Part shown: one piece after another, positions 1-11,127 of the stretch
Layout: every line of letters starts with the position of its first letter
Position numbering within the stretch: the stretch's first letter is position 1
Source: Silene conica
Lineage: Eukaryota > Streptophyta > Magnoliopsida > Caryophyllales > Caryophyllaceae
DNA length: 64,000 nt
Direction: 5' to 3'
NCBI GenBank assembly: GCA_029255685.2
Contig: CM055319.2
Coordinates: 34,063,068 to 34,127,067 of the forward strand
Made by a program: the position numbers and the translations under genes
The notes under the pieces: model-generated
What the model was told of the DNA's origin: nothing
The model's input: only the letters and a program-made list of their open reading frames with translations
The model's database searches: none

Positions 1-346
1 TCCAAGCAACAAACTCGGTCCTATCCTCTCTAGCTGCCTCTCTAATCTCTCCCTTGTTCCCGGTCCACCAGTCTCCAGCCATACCCCTCAGATAGTGGGC
101 AGCTTGGTCAACCCTCAATTCTTTAGGGCAATCCACCAATTCAAATAGATTGCTGAATTCCCGGCACCAAGCTCCCAGCAGATGAGGTTCCCCCTCCCCG
201 GTGAATTGGGTAGGGTGATGCCTCGCGATGATTGTGCTCATTTTCGCGGAGTCCATACGTTTGGCCTTTAGGGCCTCATTTTCAGCTATCAAACGGTCCA
301 ACTCTTCTTGCGTGATGTTAACGGCATTGTCTCTTCGCGGAGGCAT
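1..346 (-). CDS. Ty3/gypsy Gag, N-terminal part
   Basis: An open frame starts with ATG at 346 (minus strand) and stays open to the window edge, about 115 residues. It begins MPPRRDNAVNITQEELDRL, then has a short helical stretch. A Gag-type block follows, with FTGEGEPHLLGAWCREF and a later AAHYLRGMAGDWW; aromatic pairs of this kind are typical of retrotransposon Gag (PF03732 type). It would form the particle shell of the element. The start is the first ATG after the PBS and leader. Fossil or recent copy cannot be told from this part. Confidence 0.85.
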   Translation of the reverse strand, partial: MPPRRDNAVNITQEELDRLIAENEALKAKRMDSAKMSTIIARHHPTQFTGEGEPHLLGAWCREFSNLFELVDCPKELRVDQAAHYLRGMAGDWWTGNKGEIREAAREDRTEFVAW

Positions 347-885
347 ACTATAACACAAGTAAAGAAATGAGTCCCGACGTATATGGGTACCCATTTGGAT
401 TAGGGCTATGTTCCCTAAGCATTAAAGTCTATAAACACTTATCATATAGAGTAGTTCTCTTTCGTAACATGGCTCAGGGATCACATAACCGCATATCACT
501 AGACATGATGAAAGAAGAATTTCTAACATGTTTTTAATCACTTCACAGATTCATATTAATATACACCTCCTTATTCAAAAAATTAAAATTCTTTCATGCA
601 CATGCCCCTCCCGGCTTATTTTTAAACAGTCACATATACTAAGAGTTCTCATAACATACTTATCACAGTATGCTATCACTTCCACCACCTCCTATTCTAC
701 CCTTTTCTCTCGTATATGCATTCTGGGTTCCCGGGTAAAACTGAGAGGGCCTATGGTTCGGTGTGAGGGTGCCCCAGACTCATACTTTCCCTTGAGTGTG
801 CTCTTAACAGTCCTATCCCGGGGTTCATTTTATTTAGACTCTCCTACATTCATTGGGTTCATTAGGTTAGGCCTGAGGATCGTTC

Positions 886-897
886 GCTCTGATACCA
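886..897 (-). other. Primer-binding site, tRNA-iMet type
   Basis: The minus strand reads TGGTATCAGAGC three bases after the LTR end. This is the standard plant Ty3/gypsy and Ty1/copia PBS for initiator tRNA-Met. It fixes the orientation of the element and the internal border of the LTR. Confidence 0.93.
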
Positions 898-900
898 CTT

Positions 901-1924
901 TGTAACACCCCCACTTATTTAAGGGCTTGTACTAGGACTCCCTAGATAAATAAGGGTGTTACCATCTCGGTTTCCCGAGGCAGTAGGTACAAAGGAAGAT
1001 AAACAGTACTTTAAATTGATAAGTTATCTCAAAGAACAAGTTTATGCAACTGAATTAAAACAAATTGTCTTGATAAAACAAAAGTACAACTCATAAGTAA
1101 CTACTATGGTGATCTAGACTCTAGGCAGGTCCGGATCCAAGCTTCTCTCTTCCCCTAGCTCCCATAGTCTCAACACCTGTCAATCTGCTCCCCAATAATT
1201 GCTTCATCACAGGTGATCACGAATACACAGGGTCAACCACGAGGTTGAGTAGAGAAAAACTGCAAACAAACCACATTACTATAAATAGAAAGTCGAACTT
1301 CTCCACTCCGAATCACAAGACCCATAATTCTCCACACCAATCACAAGACCCTTTATCTCCGCACCAATCACAAGACCCTTTATCTCCACACCAATCACAG
1401 ACCCTTTATCTCCGCGCCAATCACAGACCCTTTGTCTCCGCACCAATCACAGAATGATATAAACAGCACAATATAACAATCACATGATATTATGTAACAA
1501 GCATGCTTAATATCAAATAAGAACAGATTACACATCAATATTTATCAGTATTTCCCCTACCTGAAATAGCAGGAAATGTAGATACGTCCACGCTCGTTAG
1601 AAGTGTTCCACACGAAACTCGCTACCTAAACATGTATATGTAACGAATTAAAACTTTCCCGAACCCCAAAACAACTTACACTTTCTATAAATAAAAACCT
1701 TTCATAAATGGAAAGTTTCCAAAAATAGAAACCCTTTATAAAAGGAAAGTTTCCATAAATAGAAACTTCCTAAACTTATAGGTTTCCCGACTAGTAAACT
1801 TCAACTACGCGATAACGAATTCTTAAAAGAACGAAAGACGGTTTTTAGACTTAGTAGTAAAATCTCCAATTAAACATGGTTAATAAAATAATTCCCTCAT
1901 AACAACCATAATACTAATTATTAC

Positions 1925-1962
<38 letters not shown>

Positions 1963-2930
1963 TAAAACCATAAAAATAAACTAGAAACCCGACAGCCCCC
2001 AACACGACTTCAGCCCCCTTCTTCACCGTCTACCACTACTTCGACCACCAGTAGACCACCCTCCACGACACAACCGACACCCCACTACCTCCCTGGCACC
2101 GCCAAACCACGCGACCACCGCCGGCGAGTCAGACCATAGCCCACCAACCCAGGTCTGACTCCCACCGGTACTCCATGCACTGAACATATAAACCACCATC
2201 GACCCAGACATCCGCCACCGACATCCCCTGGAACCGCCACCCCGACACGCCCTGACACGCGTATGAGACACCACGGTGGTACCACCGCGTCGACCTCCCC
2301 CGAGTCAACGGTGGTACCACCCCCAAACTCCTTCCCTGAACACACGACTCACACGACTACCTGAACTCCTTGCGACCAGGGTAACAATTATCCCTCCTAC
2401 ACCGACACCGACGCACTACAACCACCACAAACACCACCCTGACACTCCTTATCCACCCAGTAACACATGACAATATTAGTAAGACCACCACAACCAGACG
2501 CCACCCTCCAACAGACTCGACAAAGTCGATACACACCATCGTGATAATTAACGTCAGAGGCTTACCTGACTTTAGATCGGAATTCTGGGCAGTAGATTTA
2601 GGGTGTGAAACGTGTGGAGGCTAGGTCAGAAATGAGATCTTTTTCTGTTTGAAAATGACGGCAGGTGATGATTTAAACGTGAGGTGTGAGTTTGTGACTG
2701 GTTAGGGTTTCGATAGGGTTTGTCGAAGTGTGGGCTGGTTTGCTTGGCACAACTAACGAGGTCCAAGACTCTACCCTTTGGTCCCGTGATCGAGCCCCAA
2801 CTAAGGCATACACCACAAACTAAAGCATATAAACATGTACACTTAATAAATAGTAAAACATCGTAGTCTAAACTATCTTATCATCACGAAACAAGATCAA
2901 TATCGTAACGAAAATGTACGGGGTATTACA
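901..2930 (-). repeat. Long terminal repeat (5' LTR) of the Ty3/gypsy element
   Basis: The LTR is 2030 bp, beginning TGTAATACCCCGTA on the minus strand (at 2930) and ending GGGGGTGTTACA (at 901). The plus strand shows a minisatellite of about five 25-30 bp units (CACCAATCACAGACCCTTT type) at 1312-1455 and a (TAA)n tract at about 1919-1960. Near its 3' end an inverted repeat (901-962) is shared with the diverged LTR at 63423. Short open frames inside it are chance. Confidence 0.87.
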
Positions 2931-4126
2931 GATACATATCGCTTGTGAGATACGACCTTTGCGAATGCGGATTTGCAAATTGTCTTACATTGAGTGGGAG
3001 AAATTTTAAAAGGATATGAGAATCGGTTATCGCACCTACAATTGTACGGACAAGTGGGAGTTTGTTGGAGCTTGTGTCCTCCACATGTAGTGTGATAACG
3101 TCATTGCACATACCCTTGTACGGACAAGTGGGAGATTGTTGGGGCTGGTGTCCTTGACAATTAGTACAATGACTTACTAAATCTCTTAAAGGATCACAAG
3201 GGCATACTTCAGTATTATTATCAGTTGATCCACGTTTATCAATAACGGTTGGCTTGCTAGATAAGTTTGACGTTATTGTCATACGGATGGCGGTGATCAA
3301 CTGGTCCCTATACGTCACACCTATAGGACACGTTTGAGAGATGTGAAGGTATGAAAATACAGTCACATTTATGCCGGATATGACTAAACAGTTAGTCAGA
3401 GGTATTGACTATTAAATTAGTCAATAAGATGTTGAGATTATTATTTAATACGGATTAAATAATTTTAGCTAACACGGATTACATGATTAATTCGTAAATT
3501 AAATATAAACGGTTATATTTAATTAAATATTGTATTCACGTATTAATATAAACGGTTATATTAATTTGGGTAATTATACAATATCGTAATTTTATCAGAC
3601 CATTATTAATACATCGACTGCATTAATATCTGATAACACGTATGCGATTTATAATAAAAATCCCGCAAATAATATTTAGCAAAACGGGTCGAATCACGCA
3701 AAGGAATAAGGTAAGAGTGGAGAAAGCCCACTCTCACCCCAATTCGGCCGACCCACCCGAGTACTACATAAGGAGAGTTCTTCTCCTTATGTCAGGGACT
3801 GGTAATTCACAATCTCAAGAATTAGGGTTTTGAGAACATTATTTTCCCAAAACTCAGATCTCACATCAAAAACCTCACAAAAGCTCTCCCCATATTGCAA
3901 GGCAATTGGAGAGTATTTTTCTAGCACACGCGGCATCATCTCAATCAAGTCTTGGGTGCAAGTTATAGGAGGGAATTTACTTTAATTCCTGTTCTTAGGC
4001 CATAAGCACAAGGACCAAAGGTTGAATTATTTTCATATTTTTATTTATCTTATGACTATATTCACGACTGTAAAATTCGTTATAATCCTTCACGTTTTAG
4101 GGCGAATACATGCTTTATTCCCCACA
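2931..4126 (+). mobile_element. Ty1/copia element, 3' end with 3' LTR
   Basis: About 200 bases of internal sequence lead to a purine tract (GACAAGTGGGAGA, 3124-3136) and an LTR starting TGTTGGGGCTGGTGTCC at 3137. The LTR ends near 4126 with TTCCCCACA, about 990 bp. PPT plus TGTTGG start is the usual Ty1/copia layout. No PBS follows 4126, so this is the 3' LTR. A second, diverged copy of the PPT-LTR junction sits at 3043-3081. The 5' part is missing here; the gypsy LTR abuts at 2930. Confidence 0.75.
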
Positions 4127-5717
4127 AATGAAACATCAGATGTATCATTATCAATGGAACAACATAGAACGTTGAAAGTGAATTAAATTTCAATGGAAAC
4201 GGAAACATGTACCCCCGTTTCAATGTTCTTGGAAAGACACTTACTGTCAAAGTAATTTTTTAAGCACATATATTTTTATAATAATTCGTATACTTTTCGT
4301 CTGAGCATCATCTTAAAGAAATTTTTTTATCCAATATTTCCAATATATGAAGATAGTTGAAGCTCGTATTAGTTAAATATTAGCTCGTATTATTTTAACC
4401 TTAACTCGTATTCTTTTTACAGTAGCTCATATTCTTTTTACTAACTCATGTTCTTATCTTAATAACTCACATTCTTATCTTATTAACTCGTATATTTTAC
4501 ATTAGCTCGTATTCTTATCCTAATAGCTCGTATTTTTTTTTATCTTAGTAGCCCGCATTCTTCTTAGATTAGCTCGCATTCTTTTTATATTAGCTCGTAT
4601 TCTTATATTCTCACATTTTTAAGTTCGCGATCCTCTTAAATGCTCGTATTTTTTTACATTAGCTCATATTCTTATATTAATAGCTCGTATTTTTTTTACA
4701 TTATCTCGTATTCTTAACTTAATAGCTCTATTAGCTCATATATTCTTAGGTTAATAGCTCGCGTTCTTATGTGCTCGTATTTTTTAGTTCGTGATTCTTT
4801 TAAGTTCTTATGATTTTTACATTAGCTCGTATTTTTTATATATTTGTATTTTGTAGCTCGTATTCTTTTAGTTATACCTCATAATCTTAAGTGCTTAATA
4901 TATCATGAAATTTGACGTCTGACAAATCTGGTTTTATTCTTTTTTTTAACTCGAGAAGCGTTTCAATTAGCTCGTGTTTTCGTATTCTTTTTACATTAGC
5001 TTGTATTCTCATCTTAATAGATCGTATTATTATGTGCTCGTGTATTTAAATTTGTGATCCTTTTAATCTCGTATTCGTATTCATTTATGCTCGTATTTTG
5101 AAGTTCGTCTTATCTTAATAGCTCGTATTGTTTTTTCATTAGCTCGTATTCATTTGTGCTCGTATTTTAAAACTCGTCTTATCTTAATAGCTCGTATTAT
5201 TTTTACATTAGCTCGTATTCTTAGCTTAAAATAACTCATATTATTTTTATATTAGTTCGTATTTTTAGGTTAATAGCTCGCATTCTTCTGTGCTCGTATT
5301 TTTTAGTTCGTAATTCTCTTAAGCTCTTTTTTTTTACATTAGCTCATATTCTTATGTGTTCGTATTCCGTAGCTCGTCTTTTCTTTAATTATACCTCGTA
5401 AACTTAAGTGTTTAATATATCATCAAACTTAACGTCTCGCAAATCTGATTCTTTTTTTAGCTCGAGAAGTGTTTCAATTAGCTCGTATTTGCGTATTCTT
5501 TTTACATTAGTTCGTATTCTCATCTTAGTAGGTTGTATTTTTATGTGCTCATATATTGGACTTTATGTAATTGCTCGAAAAAAAATCTTTATTAATATAG
5601 ATCGACAGTTTTTAAATTATTAAATCAATATAAAATTATGCAAAAATTGTAACCAATAAAATCGCGCAAAAATTGTAACCAATAAAATCACTCGAAAAGT
5701 TCCTCTTTTAAGTATAT
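4127..5717. repeat. Degenerate AGCTCGTATTC-type tandem array
   Basis: From about 4350 to 5560 the words TTAGCTCGTATTC, TCTTAATAGCTCGTATT and TTTTTACATTAGCTCG recur with irregular spacing of 20-40 bases. A longer block is duplicated: 4888-5045 and 5410-5560 share a segment running from AATATATCAT through CGTATTCTTTTTACATTAG. The right edge (5630-5717) holds repeated TTGTAACCAATAAAATCG, which resembles sequence next to a Helitron-like 5' end at 37543. No coding potential is seen. Confidence 0.6.
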
Positions 5718-5750
5718 ACTAGATTTAATGCTCGTGCGATGCACGGGCCT
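5718..5750 (-). mobile_element. Candidate Helitron 3' terminus
   Basis: On the minus strand a short GC-rich hairpin (GGCCCGTGCATCGCACGAGC) is followed 8 bases later by CTAGT. A hairpin then CTRRT is the plant Helitron 3' signature. The base after CTAGT is A rather than the expected T, and I find no matching 5' end, so this may be an old or tandem terminus. Confidence 0.45.
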
Positions 5751-6739
5751 AATTGTAATCTTATGTCGTGTAAACTCGCTTTCGTGGTTCTTACAGAAAA
5801 AGACAGTGTTTTCATGGTCGCAACGGTATGCTACTTTGTTTGTTTGATGTTCTACCCATGAATGTATGAAATTAATGCTTTGAACAACTAATTGCAAATC
5901 TATTATTTTATCATGTTTTAGTAAGATAATATATTCCTCATGTATGTTCTTCCATATTCTTTTATATAGATTCTCATTTGTGACGATCACAAGCTTGTGT
6001 CCTTTCACAGGTTAAAGTAATGGCAAGTGAGAAAGGGTTGTGAGAAATCACAAGCTTATAACTATCACAAGCGAGATTTGCTGATTAGTATGGCATTGTT
6101 GTATATTACTTAAGATGGCATTTCACTATGCTGCAATTACGGGCCATAGACTAAAAAATGTTATGTTATTAAGCAAGTTCTATCAAGAGGTGATTAATTT
6201 GAATTTTAGGCAAAATGCCTTTAATTAGATGGTCAGCCTAATTAGGTCTGTTATTTTGGGGTAAATGAAGCTAAAATGAACTTGAATTAGATGAAGTGAG
6301 CTCAAGTGATGTCAAGTGAGTTGAATAAGATGAATAGAATTGAATTTGTTGAAATGAATAAAGTTTAAATAAGCTAAGCTGAATTGAGGTGAGTTGAAAT
6401 GAGCTGAATTAAATTAAGCCGAAAAAAATCGGACTTATACCTTTTAAATTCTCACAAGGCTTGGACCTTGGAGATGACGTTCTCTTACAAAATTATTGAT
6501 TAAGGTATAATTTTTATAATGAACACACTCATTTATGTGTTTTTGTTTAAAGTAACACTCTTAATAACTAATTAACGATTGTTCTAATAATGCGGTCAGT
6601 ACATTTTGGTTAAAATAACTTGAAAATAAATGTTTGTTACTAAACATCTAAATTGGAACTAAAAATGTGGCTTTTGTATTTCAATTTTCCAGCATTTTCC
6701 TAAATATTTCTTTTCAAAACACTTAAAAGCAAACTTGTG
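5751..6739. other. Gene-free stretch; possible left half of a CACAAGCTTGTG MITE
   Basis: No gene is seen. A word series CATTTGTGACG then CACAAGCTTGTG occurs at 5974-6003, and a mirrored series lies at 15222-15310 on the other side of the Athila-type insertion. This suggests a MITE of about 1 kb split by that element. At 6260-6420 there is a purine-rich run of short GAATTGAA/GAGTTGAA words. A 106-residue minus-strand frame (6008-5688) has no family I recognise. Confidence 0.35.
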
Positions 6740-8995
6740 TGATGAGCTCTATTTTGATCATAATTTTCATTGCTTTTTCTTCATTTTCGGTCCCGATTCG
6801 ACCTCGTTTTGCGTGCCTTTGATCGTTTTATGCCCGTTACCTCGATTATTCCTATTTTATTCACATTTTGTAGGTATTGTGGCGGGGGCGAAGAAACGGG
6901 AGCAAACGAGACGAATTTGGAACGAAATATGAAGAAATTATGAAGAAACCTCTCCAGTGCCTCCCAGCCGGTTCCCAGCCGGCGGCCGGTAGGCCGGCTG
7001 GGGACCTTGACTTGACTTTTTGGCAAAAAAGCGCATATGTTACAGGAATTCTAAGTTGGTATCTCAGCCGGTCACCAACCGGCGGCCGGTAGGCCGGCTG
7101 GTAAGCCAATCCTTGTAACAACCCGACCCACCACGGTCGTAACACATCCCCAATAAGATGGGAGGTATGCCTGTAGGCCCATTATTTGTCCTCACTTAAG
7201 CCCAGAAGCACAAGGCCTTGTTACTAAGTGGTGGGTGGAAGTTATTATAAACATATCACAATCCTCACATTCTACCGATGTGGGACAAATCTCCTCTCAT
7301 ACTCTTGGGGTGTTACAAACTCCCCCACTTAAAGAACACAACGTCCTCGTTGTGCCTCAAACTTGACCACTACCAGGGCCAGAATCATCCCCGCTAGGTG
7401 TGTGACCCGGGTACTCCCGACCACAGGCTCACAACACGGTCGCAGGGTCGCTCTGATACCATTTGTAACAACCAAACCCACCACGGTCGTAACACATCCC
7501 CAATAAGATGGGAGGTATGCCTGTAGGCCCATTATTTGTCCTCACTTAAGCCCAGAAGCACAAGGCCTTGTTACTAAGTGGTGGGTGGAAGTTATTATAA
7601 ACATATCACAATCATCACATTCTACCGATGTGGGACAAATCTCCTCTCATACTCTTGGGGTGTTAGAATCCTATACTTAACCAATTTTCGTAAATTGAAG
7701 AAAGCAAGTTTTTGGGCAGATTCTTACAAAAGGGTTCCCAGTCGGTGGCCTACCGGCAGCCGGTCCACCGGCTGGTGGTACCTGTACATATTGAAAAAAT
7801 GAAGAAAAAAGTCAGAATGATCAAAGAAGCCTCCCAGCCGGTACCCGACCGGCAGCCAGCCGGTCGGCTGAAGATCATTGTACTTGTTGAAGAAAAGAAG
7901 AAAAGTTTCAGAAGTTTACATTTGGACTTTTAGACCGGCAGCCGGTGGACCGGCTGAGAGTCATATTTTAGAAATTCGCACTCTATATAAACCCGCACTT
8001 GTGTCATTTATTAAAACGCACTTTTAGACGCAACATTGGAGATATTTTTAGGGTTTTTACTGTTCCATTAAGATACTCTTAGCCATCAAAACTCTCTTAA
8101 AAACTTTAATCCTTTCTTAGATTTTAGCTTAATCTTTTAGTTCTTGATAATCCTTCTTTAGTCATTTTCCTAGTATTGTTCTTAACCATTGTTAGAGGAT
8201 TTTTGGTTGTAATTTGGAGGGTTTGAGAAGACTCTTCTCTTGTAATCAAAGTTCTTCCCTTTAATCAAGTTGTTGGTATAATCTTTCCTCTTTTTACTTA
8301 GTTATTTCATTTTGTTTAAGTTTTCTTGTTCATTTGTTTACTTTCATCATAATACAACATGTTTAGCATCAATTCCTCATTTGTTCATATTTCCTTCTTA
8401 ATCATGTGTGAGTAGTTTCATTCTAGGGTTAGGGGTTTGCTTGGGTAGTTAGTAGCCATGAAAAATGCTTAGGGTTAGTCTTGTTTGCCTCTTTGGTTAA
8501 GTTTTCACATCTTGCATGTTACGTGTTCGACGAATTGCCTCAACGACGGTTGGGTATTAGTCTTCGCTTTGTTTGCTTTAGACGATGGTCTTGAGTTTCA
8601 TGAGCATGTTTATGTGTTAGGTTAGCTTGGTTTGTAGCGAAAGCTAGGACTAGTCTTGACCTAAGGATAGTCGACTCGAGAGAAGAGACGACCCTAGACT
8701 TACCATAGAAGTGACACAAGACCTTATCTTACGTTTGGCTATCGACTTACCTAAGTGACCCCCGACACCCTAGTTCTCCTTATCATCAATTTAATCTTAA
8801 CATATTTGCTTTTATTTATCTTTAGTTGTTAGTCATTTCAAAACCAAACTATTACCCCCGACTCAAGCTTTAATTAGAACGTAACTATTCAATTTCCCCA
8901 CCATCTTCGTGTTCGACCCCGAACTAAGTACTAATTTTCTTCGGGTTTAAAAATCTTGTTTGAAGGCCGGTAGTGACGGCATATTCCGGCCATCA
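6740..8995 (+). repeat. Left LTR of the Athila-type element (contains a TRIM)
   Basis: It starts TGATGAGCTC and ends GGCCATCA, so TGATG/CATCA form the end inverted repeat. Without the nested TRIM (7114-7667) and its duplicated target it is about 1.7 kb. Its first half carries five GC-rich palindromic modules around 6960-7960 (CAGCCGG...CCGGCTG), standing out in AT-rich DNA. The inverted LTR at 13390-15054 matches it along its length and lacks the TRIM, so the TRIM arrived later. Confidence 0.87.
7114..7667 (-). mobile_element. TRIM (miniature LTR retroelement), complete
   Basis: Two 204-bp LTRs (7114-7317 and 7464-7667) flank about 146 bp that hold, on the minus strand, only a PBS (TGGTATCAGAGCG) and a PPT (AAGTGGGGGAGTTT). 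The target duplication is ATCCT (7109-7113 and 7668-7672). The empty site is visible in the related LTR piece at about 13305-13320. It carries no coding sequence, as usual for TRIMs. A second member of the family lies at 24841-25395. Confidence 0.93.
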
Positions 8996-8998
8996 AAA

Positions 8999-9016
8999 TG
9001 GCGCCGTTGCCGGGGA
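8999..9016 (+). other. Primer-binding site, tRNA-Asp type
   Basis: TGGCGCCGTTGCCGGGGA follows the LTR end by three bases. This PBS is characteristic of plant Athila-type elements. Confidence 0.93.
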
Positions 9017-9159
9017 TGGTGCTAGAAGTTGTTTAGTTTAGTTTTAGTTTTAGCTTTAGTTAGTTGTGCTTTCTTTGTTTTGATCAAAGCTTTGTTAGTT
9101 AGTGTAGGGTGGTTGATATATTACTCTCCCTAGTCCCTAAAAAACACTAGGACGACTAA

Positions 9160-11127
9160 TTTTGTGCCAAGTTTTTATGCCTAGGGGTGATTCTAATTCT
9201 TTGTTTTCGACTTCCGAACCGGAAAGGCTTTTCCGAGCCTTAAGGAGGAGGACTATAGCGAGAGTAAGAATAGCTTCCCACGCATCTCTAGCCACAACAA
9301 CCCATCTACATCTCCCGAACCACAAAGCCCAAATCAAAGCATCCCAAGCCCAACCTCCGAAAACTTCGACAACCCATTCTACCAATCACCACCACCCTCA
9401 CCTCACATTCCAAACCACCCACAAATTCCCATAATGGCCGCCCTTAGAGATCACAATCGGCCAAACCACAATGATACCACAAACCCAATCAATTTTGGCA
9501 CTCTTGTGCCTCAAAACTTCGAGATTCACCCTTCTCAAATGAGCTCTATTGAGAAGAATGCTTTTAGTGGAGCTTCTCATGAAGATGCTCACGGACATTT
9601 GAGAAAGTTTAAGGGCAAAGTTGTCATGATCAAGAAGACGGGGGTGCCGGAAGAAACTTTGAGGTTAATGCTCTTCCCCTACTCATTGACGGACAAGGCG
9701 GATAGGTGGTTGAACATTCATCCCCCTAACACCTTTACTACTTGGGATGACTTAGCCACGGCTTTTCTCGCTAAGTACTATCCATCTTCGAAGACAGCAA
9801 TGCTCCGTAATGAAATCACCCAATTTCAACAGGATGAGGGTGAAAGCTTGGGAGAGGCGTGGGATAGATACCAAGATTTGCTTGCTCGGTGTCCTCATCA
9901 CGGGATACTCACGTGGTATACAACTCAAACCTTCTTTCAAACTCTTCTCCCACGCACCAAGGAGATGGTGAATGCGTCCACGGGGGTAGTTTTGACCACC
10001 TCCCAAATGAAGATGGGACCGAGCTTATTAAGAAGATAGTGGATTCCGAGGAGAACTATGGTACTAGGGGAAATGTCTTGAGAAAAAGTAGCAAGTGCCC
10101 CAATGAGCACCTTTCCAACTGGAAGGCAAATGAGGAAACCAATGCCAAGTTAGATATGTTGACCAAGAAGTTTGAGGAGTTGACTAAGGGGGCTACAAGC
10201 AAAGAGACCAAGAGCAACACTCCGGGAATGTACCAAGTGAATAGTATTGCTTCATGTGATTTGTGTGGAGGAAGTGAGCATACATTCGATGTGTGTGCAA
10301 ATAATTCGTACGAGAAAAGTGGAAGTGAAGAGGAGTTATATGCTTTACAAGCCTTCAACAACTCGAAGAATCCAAACACTTTCAACCCGAACTCCAATTA
10401 CTACCATCCGGGCATTCGAGGAAGCCCTTACATTAGCTACAAAAGCACGAATGTTTTGAACCCACATCAAATTCAACAACCTCAAAACCCACCCGGATTC
10501 CAACTGAGGGGTGGGAATTTCAATCCAAGGAACAATTACCACAATCAAAACTTTTACCAAGGGAACCAATCCAACCAAGCAAACCAAGGGTTTTCACAAA
10601 ATTTTAATGATCCAAATTTTAATCCCAATTTCCCAAACAACCAAAACCCACAAAACTTCAATCCATCAAATCAAAACAACCACAACCAAAAAAATTTCAA
10701 CCACCAAAACCAAAACAATTTCCACAACCAACCCCCATTCCAAAACAATTTCAATAACCCAAACCCACAACAAAACTTCCACAACAACAATTTCAACAAT
10801 CAAAATTTCAATGACCAAAATTTCAACCAACAATTTCCTAACCACCACCAAAACCCAAACTTCAACAATCAAGGGCCCAAGGGAAATCAACAAGGTGGGG
10901 GCGCAAGGAATGACTACGGGTTCCCCTTGCCCCTTACCAACACACCTCATCAAGATCCCTCAAGTGACTCTCAAGTTGGAGAGTTGCTTAAACTTGTGAA
11001 AGGCATGCAAGCGACACATAACCAAGAAATGATGAATCTGAAGATGGCTAATAAAAAAGAAATCCGGGAAATGGAGGCTAGAGTTGCCTCACAAGCCTTA
11101 GCCAACCCACAAAGGCCACCGGCTTGA
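9160..11127 (+). pseudogene. Athila-type gag region, broken
   Basis: The first part (9162-9434) has PRGDSNSLFSTSEPERLFRA, like Athila Gag N-termini. The middle (9434-10039) has the Gag core (residues with FSGASHEDAHGHLRKF, LTDKADRWL, FLAKYYPSSKT, ESLGEAWDRYQDLL), matching the PF03732 retrotransposon Gag family. The last part (to 11127) has a CCHC zinc knuckle (CDLCGGSEHTFDVC) followed by a long Asn/Gln/Phe-rich low-complexity tract and a short coiled-coil-like end. The region reads in pieces with about two breaks and is treated as a fossil. No pol follows. Confidence 0.85.

Larger units (their letters stand above)
1..2930 (-). mobile_element. Ty3/gypsy LTR retroelement, 5' part, cut by window edge
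   Basis: Read on the minus strand, an LTR (2930 to 901) is followed by a primer-binding site, a leader of about 540 bases, and a gag start at 346 that runs off the window. LTR ends, tRNA-Met PBS and gag type fit plant Ty3/gypsy elements, probably the Tekay/Del branch (lineage is inference). The LTR lies directly against a Ty1/copia 3' end at 2931, so this copy probably inserted into that older element. Nothing in the visible part looks broken. The rest of the element is outside the window. Confidence 0.88.

Noticed and set aside
2926-3366. 146-residue minus-strand frame
   Set aside because: It crosses the copia internal region and LTR border in antisense, so it is a chance frame.
5688-6008. 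106-residue minus-strand frame as a transposon protein
   Set aside because: No motif beyond a vague resemblance to RNase H-like ends; insufficient to call.
6960-7960. Regularly spaced palindromic repeats resembling a CRISPR array
   Set aside because: The repeats are imperfect, the spacers belong to the LTR, the same modules recur in other LTRs, and the DNA is plant nuclear.
9889-11127. Asn/Gln-rich frame as a host prion-like protein
   Set aside because: It has the CCHC knuckle and position of an Athila-type Gag C-terminal part, between the element's PBS and PPT.
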